From JAIVGV01 sp036389335 (GTDB lineage: Bacteria > Acidobacteriota > Blastocatellia > Pyrinomonadales > Pyrinomonadaceae): a stretch of 64,000 nucleotides of DNA. Both the position numbers and the translations under genes were made by a program. The DNA is taken from contig DASVQC010000044.1 in NCBI GenBank assembly GCA_036389335.1, forward strand, positions 1 through 64,000, given 5' to 3'. Below are positions 46,682 to 55,064 of the stretch, piece by piece (position 1 is the stretch's first letter; each line of letters opens with the position of its first letter). Below the pieces are notes generated by a model. The model was not told the origin of the DNA. It worked only from the letters and a program-made list of their open reading frames with translations, and did no database searches.

Positions 46682-48601
46682 ATGAAGTCGTCTTCCCGCC
46701 GCCTCGGTTCGTTCGCCGCCGCGCTCGCCGTGCTCTCAATCGCCGCCCTCTCTTCCTGCTCGCGCTCCCCGCAGCCGGGCGCGAACCCGGGGGGCGGCGG
46801 CGGCGCGGGGACGGTCGCGGAGGCGCAGAGCTTCATGGCCGACGCGGAGAAGCGGCTCTTCGAGCTGAACCTGAAGGCGAGCCGCGCGTCTTGGGTGCAG
46901 AGCAACTTCATCACGGACGACACCGAGGCGCTGGCCGCCGACGCCAACAAGGACTTGATCGCCGCCACGACCGAACTCGCCGAGGGCGCGCGCCGCTTCG
47001 ACGGCTTGCAGATGCCCGACGATCTGGCGCGCAAGTTCAAGCTCCTCAAGCTCTCGCTCACGCTGCCCGCGCCGAAAGACGCGGCGGAGCGCGACGAGCT
47101 GACGAAGAAGGCGGCCTTCCTCGAAGGCGCGTACGGCAAGGGCAAGTGGTGCGACGACAAGAACGATCCGAAGACGTGCAAGACGCTCGCGGAGGCCGAG
47201 CCCATCCTCGCGTCGAGCCGCAACCCGGAAGAGCTGAAGAAGGTCTGGCTCGGCTGGCACTCCGTCTCGCCCGACTACAAGGACGAGTACGTGCGCTACG
47301 TCGAGCTGGCCAACAAGGGCGCGAAGGAGATGGGCTTCAAGGACGTGGGCGCGATGTGGCGCTCGAACTACGACATGAGCCCCGAAGAGTTTTCCGCCGA
47401 GATGGAGCGGCTGTGGCAGCAGGTCAAGCCGCTCTACGACTCGCTCTACGTCTACACGCGCACGAAGCTGAACGAGAAGTACGGCGACGCGGTCGTCCCC
47501 AAAGACGGCCCGATCCCGGCGCACCTGCTGGGCAACATGTGGAGCCAGACGTGGGGCAACGTCTACCCGCTGCTCGCGCCGCCGAGCGGCGATCCGGGCT
47601 ACGATCTGACGAGCATCTTGAAGCAGCGCAACACCGACGCGAAGGGGCTCGTCAAGTACGGCGAGAACTTCTTCGTCTCGCTCGGCTTCGAGCAGTTGCC
47701 GCAGACCTTCTGGGAGCGGTCGCTTCTGACCAAGCCGCAGGATCGCGACGTGGTCTGCCACGCCTCGGCGTGGGACGTCGACTACCAGAAGGACGTGCGC
47801 CTGAAGATGTGCATCCAGATCAACGACGAGGATTTTTCCACCGTCCACCACGAGCTGGGCCACAACTACTACCAGATGGCCTACGCCTCGCAGCCGCCGC
47901 TCTTTCAGGACAGCGCCAACGACGGCTTCCACGAGGCCATCGGCGACACCATCGCGCTCTCCGTCACGCCCGAATACTTCAAGCAGATCGGCCTCATCGA
48001 CCGCGTCCCGGACGCCAACTCCGACATCCCTCTGCTCCTGCACAAGGCGCTCGACAAGGTGGCGTTTTTGCCGTTCGGCTATCTGGTCGATCAGTGGCGC
48101 TGGAAAGTCTTCTCGGGCGAGGTCACGCCCGCCAACTACAATCAGGCGTGGTGGGACCTGCGCCTGAAGTATCAGGGCATCGCGCCGCCCGCGCCGCGCA
48201 CGGAGAACGACTTCGACGCGGGCGCGAAGTATCACGTGGCGGCCAACGTCCCCTACGCGCGCTACTTCCTCGCCGCCATCCTCCAGTTCCAGTTCCACCG
48301 CGCGATGTGCAAGCAGGCGGGCTACACGGGGCCGCTGCACCGCTGCTCGGTCTACAACAACAAGGAGGTCGGCGCGCGGCTCAAGCAGATGCTCGCGATG
48401 GGCAAGAGCCGCCCGTGGCCCGAAGCTCTGAAGGCCCTCACCGGCGAGGACAAGATGGACGCGACCGCCATCATCGACTACTTCGCCCCGCTCAAGACGT
48501 GGCTCGACCAGCAGAACGCCGGGCGCACGCGCGAGGGCGGCACGGCGGGCGCGACGAGCGCGACGAATGCGAACACGTCGAACTCGAACGCGGCGAGGTA
48601 A
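46682..48601 (+). CDS. M2-family peptidyl-dipeptidase (ACE-like) lipoprotein
   Basis: The 639-residue zinc metallopeptidase resembles angiotensin-converting enzyme. It has a lipoprotein signal (LAVLSIAALSSC), the HELGH zinc site at about 390-394 in TVHHELGHNYYQMAY, and the downstream Glu in DGFHEAIGDTIALS. YARYFLAAILQFQFHRAMC carries the conserved C-terminal Arg/His region. It removes dipeptides from peptide C-termini, here outside the cytoplasm. GGAGG precedes the ATG. The tail is low-complexity Thr/Asn/Ala. Such secreted M2 peptidases are frequent in acidobacteria and proteobacteria. Confidence 0.94.
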   Translation: MKSSSRRLGSFAAALAVLSIAALSSCSRSPQPGANPGGGGGAGTVAEAQSFMADAEKRLFELNLKASRASWVQSNFITDDTEALAADANKDLIAATTELAEGARRFDGLQMPDDLARKFKLLKLSLTLPAPKDAAERDELTKKAAFLEGAYGKGKWCDDKNDPKTCKTLAEAEPILASSRNPEELKKVWLGWHSVSPDYKDEYVRYVELANKGAKEMGFKDVGAMWRSNYDMSPEEFSAEMERLWQQVKPLYDSLYVYTRTKLNEKYGDAVVPKDGPIPAHLLGNMWSQTWGNVYPLLAPPSGDPGYDLTSILKQRNTDAKGLVKYGENFFVSLGFEQLPQTFWERSLLTKPQDRDVVCHASAWDVDYQKDVRLKMCIQINDEDFSTVHHELGHNYYQMAYASQPPLFQDSANDGFHEAIGDTIALSVTPEYFKQIGLIDRVPDANSDIPLLLHKALDKVAFLPFGYLVDQWRWKVFSGEVTPANYNQAWWDLRLKYQGIAPPAPRTENDFDAGAKYHVAANVPYARYFLAAILQFQFHRAMCKQAGYTGPLHRCSVYNNKEVGARLKQMLAMGKSRPWPEALKALTGEDKMDATAIIDYFAPLKTWLDQQNAGRTREGGTAGATSATNANTSNSNAAR

Positions 48602-48654
48602 GGGCGGCGGCGCGCGCGTTTCAGCCCCGGCTTGCGCGCCGGTCGAGCTTCATT

Positions 48655-48778
48655 CACCACAGGGGCGCAGAAAGTTGAACGATGAAGTAGGAGCGATGAA
48701 CGATGAAGTGAAGACCGATTGTCTTTCGTTCATCGTTCATCGCTCCTACCTCATCGTTTGGTTTGCGCCTCTGCGGCG
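48655..48778. repeat. Nested inverted repeats after the M2 peptidase gene
   Basis: Inner arms AACGATGAAGTAGGAGCGAT (48678 on) and their complement ending at 48758 match at 29 of 30 bases and are ATGAACG-type. They sit inside a diverged outer pair, CACCACAGGGGCGCAG (48655-48670) and TGCGCCTCTGCGGCG (48764-48778). The outer pair resembles the element at 29060. One element thus appears inserted in the loop of another. No gene is seen between 48602 and 48904. Confidence 0.8.
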
Positions 48779-48904
48779 AGCCGAGTTACTGAAACGAGCA
48801 AGCCCGGTCGCGGCTTCACCTTCCCCGACCGCATGAAGCCCTCATAAAATTTTCTTCCGAACCTTTCAGCCGGTCGCCCCCTCTTTAACGACGGAGGGCC
48901 ACGG

Positions 48905-49453
48905 ATGTCGGACGCCGTTCAGGAGACGCGCAGGGTGTTGCTGGCTCAGTCCGGCGACCGCGCCTCGCTCGACGAGCTGTTCGAGTCGCTGGAGTCGCCG
49001 CTCGGCGGCTACGTCCTGAGCCTCGTGGGGCGGCGCGAGCTGGCCGAAGACATCCTGCAAGAGGTCTTCATCCTCATCTACCGCAAGCTCTACTGGCTGC
49101 GCGAGCCCGCGCTCTTCCGCCCGTGGGCGTACCGCATCGCGAGCCGCGAGGTGGTGCGCCAGCTCAAGCGCGAGCGCGCGTGGCGCGACCGCGCGGGAGA
49201 CGACGCCGCGCTCGACACGCTGCCCGCCGCCGAGACGGACGCGGGGTTTCGGCCCGAATGGCGCGAGCGCCTGCCGGAGCTTTTAACGCGCCTGTCGCCG
49301 GCGAGCCGGATGGTCGTCGTGCTCCACTACCTGCACGAGATGCCGCTCGCCGAGGTGGCGGAAGTGCTGGGGCTCCCCCTCGGCACGACGAAATCGCGCC
49401 TCGCCTACGGCCTCGCCGCGCTCAGGAAAGAGGTTCTGAAACTCGCCGTCTAG
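48905..49453 (+). CDS. ECF RNA polymerase sigma factor
   Basis: The 182-residue product has region 2 (LGGYVLSLVGRRELAEDILQEVFILIYRKLYWL) and region 4 (LSPASRMVVVLHYLHEMPLAEVAEVLGLPLGTTKSRLAYGLAAL). No region 3 is present. It is followed by two small membrane proteins on the same strand. The arrangement suggests that one of them is its anti-sigma, but neither shows a known anti-sigma motif. Confidence 0.92.
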   Translation: MSDAVQETRRVLLAQSGDRASLDELFESLESPLGGYVLSLVGRRELAEDILQEVFILIYRKLYWLREPALFRPWAYRIASREVVRQLKRERAWRDRAGDDAALDTLPAAETDAGFRPEWRERLPELLTRLSPASRMVVVLHYLHEMPLAEVAEVLGLPLGTTKSRLAYGLAALRKEVLKLAV

Positions 49454-49489
49454 CCGGAGCGGCGGCGGCGCAACGTGAGAGGCGGGGCG

Positions 49490-49627
49490 ATGACGAAAGA
49501 CGTTGACGAGGACGTTGGCAAAGACTCGGACGGCCAGAGGGGCTTGCGCAAGGCGATCATCTTTTTCGCCGTCGTCGAGGCCCTCGTCATGGCGGCGGTC
49601 GTCCTATACAAATTCTTCCGGCGCTGA
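49490..49627 (+). CDS. 45-residue single-pass membrane protein
   Basis: The ATG at 49490 (GAGAGGCGGGGCG upstream) opens an acidic N-terminus (MTKDVDEDVGKDSDGQ) followed by one membrane helix (AIIFFAVVEALVMAAVVLYKF). It lies between the ECF sigma gene and a two-helix protein. Its FFAVVEALVMAAV resembles the helix MLAAVVEALFLGGF of the next protein, suggesting a shared family. It may help control the sigma factor; inference. Confidence 0.65.
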   Translation: MTKDVDEDVGKDSDGQRGLRKAIIFFAVVEALVMAAVVLYKFFRR

Positions 49628-49691
49628 GGGGGCCGCCGCGCATCGCCGGGGCGGGGATTTTATTCCGAGACGGACGGAGGAGGGACGGATC

Positions 49692-49976
49692 ATGACCACG
49701 CAGAACAACCTCGAAGGCGCGCGGCGCGGCGCGCTCGCACAGATCGACCGCACGGAGCGCAACTTCAAGCTCATCTTCATGCTGGCCGCCGTCGTCGAGG
49801 CGCTCTTCCTCGGCGGCTTCCTGCTGCTGGCCGACTTCTCGAACCGCCTGCACCTGCTGCTGCTGCTGGCCTCGGTGGCGACCTACACCATCGTCGCGCT
49901 CGGCCTCTTCGCCCTCGGCTCGCACGTCACGCGCTGCACGCTGCGCGTGCTGAAAGCTGTCGGCGCGCGCGACTGA
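49692..49976 (+). CDS. Two-helix membrane protein in ECF sigma operon
   Basis: The 94-residue protein has a polar N-terminus (NNLEGARRGALAQIDRTERNF) and two or three hydrophobic helices (KLIFMLAAVVEALFLGGFLLL, LHLLLLLASVATYTIVALGLF). GGAGGAGGG lies upstream of the ATG at 49692. It resembles small membrane proteins that follow ECF sigma genes in acidobacteria. It may act with the preceding 45-residue protein as a membrane partner of the sigma factor; direct evidence is lacking. Confidence 0.75.
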   Translation: MTTQNNLEGARRGALAQIDRTERNFKLIFMLAAVVEALFLGGFLLLADFSNRLHLLLLLASVATYTIVALGLFALGSHVTRCTLRVLKAVGARD

Positions 49977-50056
49977 CGGGGCCGCGCGGGCGCGTCGTTT
50001 GACAGCCGCGAAGACGCTACGTTAACTTAAGCGGCATCGTCGATTTAACCGCGTCC

Positions 50057-50132
<76 letters not shown>

Positions 50133-50392
50133 TTCTTTATCGGTTACTCGCGCCTGAAGAAACCCCCGCCCGAAGGGCGATCCGAACCGGGTTTCGGACA
50201 ACCGGCAGGGGCTCCTCCTCATCTATATTATTCCATCCGTTCAACCTCCTCTTTACACGTGCGGGTTTTTCAGCGCGGGCCCGGGGCCACGCCTCGGCGG
50301 CAGCCCTTACCGATTTCGGGCCGCGCTCATCAATTTCGGCTGGCGGGAACCTTATTGCTCGTCACACTCAAACGACCGTTAAGGAGGTCTCG
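50133..50392. other. Gap after tRNA-Glu with stem-loop
   Basis: GAAACCC (50159-50165) pairs with GGGTTTC (50189-50195) around an inner GCCC-GGGC hairpin, a possible end of the tRNA transcript. An AT-rich stretch near 50220-50260 (CTATATTATT) may hold a promoter for the next gene. No gene is seen. Confidence 0.45.
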
Positions 50393-51835
50393 ATGAAACT
50401 ATTATTCTCCGCCACTTCTTTCAGGGTGAGATCGCTCTTCCTGCTCGCCTCTTTATTTCTCACACTGGGGCTGCTCGGCGTCGGCGTCGGCCCGCTCGGC
50501 GGCAATCATTCGACGGCCTTCGCACAGGCGGCCAGCGCCCCGAATCGCGCCGCCGACCCGGTCGTCTTAACCGGCTCCGACGTGCCCGGACTGAACGGCA
50601 TCGCGCCGTCGAGTCTGGTCGCCTTCCGCTACACGACGGCCTGGCAGCAGATCCCCGTGCAGGTTGACGAGCGCGCGGTGGTTGATCTCGGCACGGTCTA
50701 TAACTCGACGCCGACCGGCGTCAAGGTTCTCTCTTACACGGACCCGCGTACGTTTACCGGCGCCGACCCGGACGCCACGCTCGATCAGGACGACGAGATC
50801 GCCCTGATGGCGAAGGACGCCGGGGGCAAGGCCCCGGCGCTCTCCGTGCCCGCGGGGAATGTGGTCGTCCCGAACTCAGGCGTCGAAGTTGCGATCACCG
50901 ATCCCCTCGCCCCCGCGCAAACCAGCTACGTCTATCTTTTCAAACAGACGGGCTCGTTGAGTCAGGGCGCGGGCAAACAGTACGTGAGCTATCAGTTCAA
51001 CCTCCTGTCCGGTGATTACAGGGCGACGTATAAGACGAAGAACGGGCCCAACCCGGAGAACAGCGTCGTCACCTCGCCCTCCTTCTACTCGCACCACTTC
51101 GCGGATCGCTGGATCGACGACGAGCTGCGCGTCTTCGCCGGGACGGCCAGCAGAGTAGACATCCTCGACCGCCACAAAAATCTGTTCGCGCCCGGCGACT
51201 GCATGAGGAGCGAAGACACGTTCTCGTCCGCCGAAGGGGCCTTCGTCGTCAACAAGAGCGGGCCCGTGCGCGCCATCCGCACCTACCTCGGGGCCAACAG
51301 CGGGCCGCTGACCGAGCGCCAACACATCTTCTACGAGCAGCGCCAGGAGATCACGACCTTCCTGCGGGTTCACGCCATCGGGGGCATGATGGACTTCTTC
51401 GATTACAGTCCGGCGGCCAAGGGGATGCAGTACTACAACGACTTGAACAGATCGGGCGTGGTGATTGACGGTCTGGGCGACGCGGTCGGGGCGGGGCCGA
51501 TTCAATGGGAGATGGTCAACGGGCCGCAGGGCGCGCTGGTCATCTCGCACGCCATCGCGACAGACATTCCCGGCTTCGCCTACTCGTCCTACTATCTGGA
51601 CAACAGTACCCGCCCGGCGGACAGGCAGTGCACCGGCGACAAATCGGCTTACGGTTCGAGCGGAACGTGGATCACGCAGGGCATCGCCTGTACGGACCCG
51701 AGCAAGGGCTGCACGAACAACCTGACGAGCAAGCGAACCCTCTCTTACGAGGCTCCCGGTCTGACGGTTCCGAGCGCCGAGCAGCGCAACACGCAGGTCA
51801 GTCATCCGCTGACCTACACGGTTCAGGCTTGGTAG
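50393..51835 (+). CDS. Large secreted protein of unknown function
   Basis: The 480-residue product has a long signal peptide (SLFLLASLFLTLGLLGVGV...AFAQA) and a mature part rich in beta-strands. Recurrent motifs such as LDQDDEIALMAKDAG, YFKQTGSL-like turns, SFYSHHFADRWIDDELRVF and TFLRVHAIGGMMDFFDYS suggest a large carbohydrate- or surface-binding sandwich. Five cysteines, mainly near the C-terminus, could form disulphides. No catalytic motif or family is recognised. AAGGAGG precedes the ATG. The third-position GC is somewhat lower than in housekeeping neighbours. Confidence 0.75.
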   Translation: MKLLFSATSFRVRSLFLLASLFLTLGLLGVGVGPLGGNHSTAFAQAASAPNRAADPVVLTGSDVPGLNGIAPSSLVAFRYTTAWQQIPVQVDERAVVDLGTVYNSTPTGVKVLSYTDPRTFTGADPDATLDQDDEIALMAKDAGGKAPALSVPAGNVVVPNSGVEVAITDPLAPAQTSYVYLFKQTGSLSQGAGKQYVSYQFNLLSGDYRATYKTKNGPNPENSVVTSPSFYSHHFADRWIDDELRVFAGTASRVDILDRHKNLFAPGDCMRSEDTFSSAEGAFVVNKSGPVRAIRTYLGANSGPLTERQHIFYEQRQEITTFLRVHAIGGMMDFFDYSPAAKGMQYYNDLNRSGVVIDGLGDAVGAGPIQWEMVNGPQGALVISHAIATDIPGFAYSSYYLDNSTRPADRQCTGDKSAYGSSGTWITQGIACTDPSKGCTNNLTSKRTLSYEAPGLTVPSAEQRNTQVSHPLTYTVQAW

Positions 51836-51984
51836 TGCTGGCCGCTACGCAGGAGGAGTGAGGCGTGCGCCCGCGCCGACACTTGCGACGGGCCCCGCGT
51901 GACGTTCAGTCCAATCGGCAAGCCGCCCTCTTACGGGGCGGCGCGGGGTCAAACCACTTCCCTACCGAGACGCGACGAGTCTCC

Positions 51985-52024
51985 GACGAAACGCAGCCGC
52001 CAAAGTTGGCGGCTGCGTTTCGTC
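51985..52024. terminator. 19-bp perfect stem-loop
   Basis: GACGAAACGCAGCCGCCAA (51985-52003) pairs perfectly with its complement at 52006-52024, with a 2-base spacer. It lies between the secreted protein gene and the opposite-strand gene at 52078, so it may end both transcripts. Confidence 0.75.
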
Positions 52025-52077
52025 TGCGGACACGATAGACCTTCCGCGGCGCGCCGGGGTCGTCTGCGGCGGGAGGA

Positions 52078-52314
52078 CTACTCCCGCGGGACCGTACCCT
52101 TCTTCATGTTGCGCTGCCACGCCTCGAAGTTGCGCACGCGGCGCTTGGCCTGCTTGCGCGTCAGGTTCATCTGCTGGGCGACGTAGTTGATGCGGTCGGT
52201 GCGATCCTTCTTCTTGTCGTACCTGTCGCCCGGCGCGTGCAGGTAGTGCGAGTAGGCGGTCTTCCACTCCTCTTTGACTTCGGGCGTCGCCTGTATTCCC
52301 CTCAATTCCGGCAT
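52078..52314 (-). CDS. Small basic protein, possible DNA-binding
   Basis: The 78-residue product is basic and helical (VKEEWKTAYSHYLHAPGDRYDKK, NYVAQQMNLTRKQAKRRVRNFE, AWQRNMKKG). The second half could be a winged or HTH-like DNA-binding segment, but no family is certain. The ATG at 52314 follows GGAGG at 9-10 bases; an upstream in-frame TTG at 52332 overlaps that site and is rejected. It stands alone between two convergent structures. Confidence 0.6.
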   Translation of the reverse strand: MPELRGIQATPEVKEEWKTAYSHYLHAPGDRYDKKKDRTDRINYVAQQMNLTRKQAKRRVRNFEAWQRNMKKGTVPRE

Positions 52315-52435
52315 CCTGTCAGTTTCCTCCAACGTTCCAATCTCGACCGGTGTCCGTGAGGCCGAAAGAGCGACCGTGAGGGGGTGCGCGCGTGCGCCGG
52401 GCGCGCCCGCCGTCGGGGGCGGGCGCGCGGGCGCG

Positions 52436-54577
52436 TCAGTACTTCGGCGTCACGCCGAGGTTGTAAAAGATGAACGAGTAGATGTCCGCCGTCTGTTCGA
52501 GCGCCTTCGTCGTGCTGCTCGCGCCGTGGCCGGACTTCGTGTCGATGCGGATGAGCACGGGGCCCTCGCCGGCCTGCGCGCGCTGCAAGGCCGCCGCGTA
52601 CTTGAACGAATGCGCGGGCACGACGCGGTCGTCGTGATCGGCGGTCGTGATCAGGGTCGCGGGGTACTTCTCGCCCTCTCGGATGTTGTGGACGGGCGAG
52701 TAGGCCCGGAGCGCCTTGAACTCGGCCTCGTTCTCCGGCGAGCCGTAGTCGGCGACCCAGAAGGGGCCGGCGGTGAAGCGGTTGAAGCGAAGCATGTCCA
52801 TCACGCCCGCCTGCTGGATGACGACCTTGAAGAGATCGGGCCGCTGGTTGGCCACCGCGCCGACTAAGAGGCCGCCGTTCGAGACGCCGTGGATGGCGAG
52901 CTTGCCCGGCGAGGTGTACTTGTTGGCGACGAGGTACTCGGCGGCGGCGATGAAGTCGTCGAAGACGTTCTGCTTTTTGAGCTTCGTGCCCGCCTCGTGC
53001 CACTTCTCGCCGTACTCGCCGCCGCCCCTCATGTTCGCCGAGGCGTAGACGACGCCCTGCTCCAGGAGCGCGAGGCGGAGCGCGCTGAACGAAGGCGACG
53101 TGGTGCTGTTGAAGCCGCCGTAGCCGTAGAGGAGCGTCGGGTTGTTGCCGTCGAGCGTGAGGCCCTTCTTGTGCGTGATGAACATGGGCACGCGCGTGCC
53201 GTCCTTCGAGGCGAAGAAGACCTGCTTGGTCTCGTAGTCCGCCGCGTTGAAGCCGGGGATTTCGGGCGCGCGGAAGAGCGCGGACTTCCTCGCCGCGATG
53301 TCGTAGCGGTAGACCGACGGCGGGTAGGTGAACGAGTTGAAGGTGTAGAAGATCGACTTGTCGTCGCGGTTGCCGCCGAAGCCGCCCGCCGCGCCGAGGC
53401 CGGGGAGCGCGATCTCGTTCTCAAGTTTCCCGTTCATGTCGTAGACGTAGGCGTGCGTCGCCACGTCCTTGAGGTAGGTGGCGAAGAGCTTGCCGCCCGC
53501 CGTGCCCGCGCCCTGAATCGGCTCCGGCTTTTCGGGGATCACTTCCTTCCAGTTCTTCTCGCCGTTGTTTTTCGGATCGATGAGGACGACTCTCCCGTTC
53601 GGCGCGTTGTGGTTGGTCTGGACGAGGAACTTGTCGCCGACGTTGTCGATGACGCCGTAGTCGTCGTCGCCGACCTCGGCGATGAGCGGCTTCCACGACT
53701 TGTCGCCCTTCGCGTCGCGGAAGAAGACGGCGTTGCCCTTCTTGCCCTTGCTCTGATCGGAGATGTCGAGGACGGCGAAGCGCTCGTCCTCGGTCGTCGA
53801 GACGGTGTGGAAGCGGCGCGGGTTCGCCTTGTCCTCGTAGATCAGCTCGTCCTGCTCCTGCGGCGTGCCGACCTTGTGGTAGTAGACCCGGTGGAAGTCG
53901 TTCGCCGCGCTCATCTCCTTGCCCGCGGCGGGCGCGTCGTAGCGGCTGTAGTAGAAGCCGTCGCCCTGCCACGCGATGCCGGAGAACTTCACCCACTTCA
54001 GCGTGTCGGCGAGCGGCTTGCGCGAGGCGACCTCCATCACGTGAAACTCGTTCCAGTCCGATCCGCCCTGCGAGATGCCGTAGGCGAGGTACTTGTTGTC
54101 CTTCGAGAGCGAGAAGCCGGCGAGGCGCGAGGTGCCGTCCGCCGAAAACTTGTTCGGGTCGAGGACGAGTTCCGGCGTCCCGTCGAGCCCCTTCTGCCTG
54201 TAGAAGACGCTCTGGTTCTGGAGCCCGTCGTTCTTCGAGTAGTAGTAGTAGTCGCCCTTGCGGAAGGGCGCGCTGTAGCGAGCGTAGTTGTAGAGTTTTT
54301 CGAGCCGCGACTTGACGGCCGCGCGGAAGGGAATCTGTTCGAGGTAGGAGAACGTGACTTTGTTCTCCTCGGCGACCCACTTCGCCGTCTCGTCCGACTT
54401 GTCGTCTTCGAGCCAGCGGTAAGGGTCTTCGACCTTGACGCCGAAGTAGGTGTCGGTCTGATCGACGCGCTTCGTGTCGGGGTACTGAAGTTTCTGCGCG
54501 GCGGCGGGCGCGGCGAGCGACGCGAAGGCGACGGCCAGCGCGGCGAGGCTCGCCACGAGCGGGGACATCTTTCTCAT
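52436..54577 (-). CDS. Prolyl oligopeptidase family serine peptidase (S9A), exported
   Basis: The 713-residue product has a signal peptide (LVASLAALAVAFASLAAPAAA), an S9A N-terminal region (YPDTKRVDQTDTYFGVKVEDPYRWLED) and a seven-bladed propeller. The C-terminal alpha/beta-hydrolase domain has the nucleophile S566 in GVSNGG, Asp in ADHDDRVV and His in SGHGA. It cleaves short peptides after proline, probably in the periplasm. ATG 54577 with GGAGG upstream is preferred to an upstream in-frame start at 54676 whose extension lacks signal character. The nucleophile motif GVSNGG has V where GGS is more usual. Confidence 0.94.
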   Translation of the reverse strand: MRKMSPLVASLAALAVAFASLAAPAAAQKLQYPDTKRVDQTDTYFGVKVEDPYRWLEDDKSDETAKWVAEENKVTFSYLEQIPFRAAVKSRLEKLYNYARYSAPFRKGDYYYYSKNDGLQNQSVFYRQKGLDGTPELVLDPNKFSADGTSRLAGFSLSKDNKYLAYGISQGGSDWNEFHVMEVASRKPLADTLKWVKFSGIAWQGDGFYYSRYDAPAAGKEMSAANDFHRVYYHKVGTPQEQDELIYEDKANPRRFHTVSTTEDERFAVLDISDQSKGKKGNAVFFRDAKGDKSWKPLIAEVGDDDYGVIDNVGDKFLVQTNHNAPNGRVVLIDPKNNGEKNWKEVIPEKPEPIQGAGTAGGKLFATYLKDVATHAYVYDMNGKLENEIALPGLGAAGGFGGNRDDKSIFYTFNSFTYPPSVYRYDIAARKSALFRAPEIPGFNAADYETKQVFFASKDGTRVPMFITHKKGLTLDGNNPTLLYGYGGFNSTTSPSFSALRLALLEQGVVYASANMRGGGEYGEKWHEAGTKLKKQNVFDDFIAAAEYLVANKYTSPGKLAIHGVSNGGLLVGAVANQRPDLFKVVIQQAGVMDMLRFNRFTAGPFWVADYGSPENEAEFKALRAYSPVHNIREGEKYPATLITTADHDDRVVPAHSFKYAAALQRAQAGEGPVLIRIDTKSGHGASSTTKALEQTADIYSFIFYNLGVTPKY

Positions 54578-55064
54578 CAGAATCAACCTCCGAAAGCTGG
54601 TGCGTTTGTGATACGTGAAAAAGGGTAAGCGGGTTTCTGCCGGAATCTGGGTTTTGAGCTGGCGGGCGCGACTCACACAGATGACCGATGCCGTGTCGGA
54701 TCGGGCTCAAATTTAGACGCCGCGCCTGCCGTTGTCAACCCGGCCCCGGCGGGCGTCGGCGGCGCGCGGGCGAGGGCCTTCGGGGCCGCCCCGAATCCCT
54801 TATTCGAGCAACGACGCGCGCCCGGCGCTCATCTACCCAGAGGGTTTTTGCCCGAAAAATCGCGCCTTTGCGGCGCGCGCCCGCGCTCAGGGCGTGAGGG
54901 CTTTCGAGGCCGATTGCGCCGCCCCGCCGCCTGTGTCAGACTTGCGCGTTCGGTCGGCAGCGCGGGGCCGGTCCGGCACGACCCGGAGCATTCCGGCGGG
55001 CGCGAGCGTTCGTTCGGACGCTCGCGCCGGACGAAATTTTTCACCCGGCGGTTATAAAATAAGT
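54578..55064. promoter_or_regulatory. 487-base divergent region with hairpin and -10 box close to the start codon
   Basis: No gene is convincing here. GCGCGAGCGT (55000-55009) pairs with ACGCTCGCGC (55018-55027). A TATAAA at 55053-55058 lies only 6 bases before the ATG of the next gene, and no Shine-Dalgarno sequence is visible, so transcription there could yield a leaderless mRNA. Confidence 0.4.

Noticed and set aside
46736..48340. 534-residue minus-strand frame opposite the M2 peptidase
   Set aside because: It is an antisense shadow of a conserved HELGH peptidase gene.
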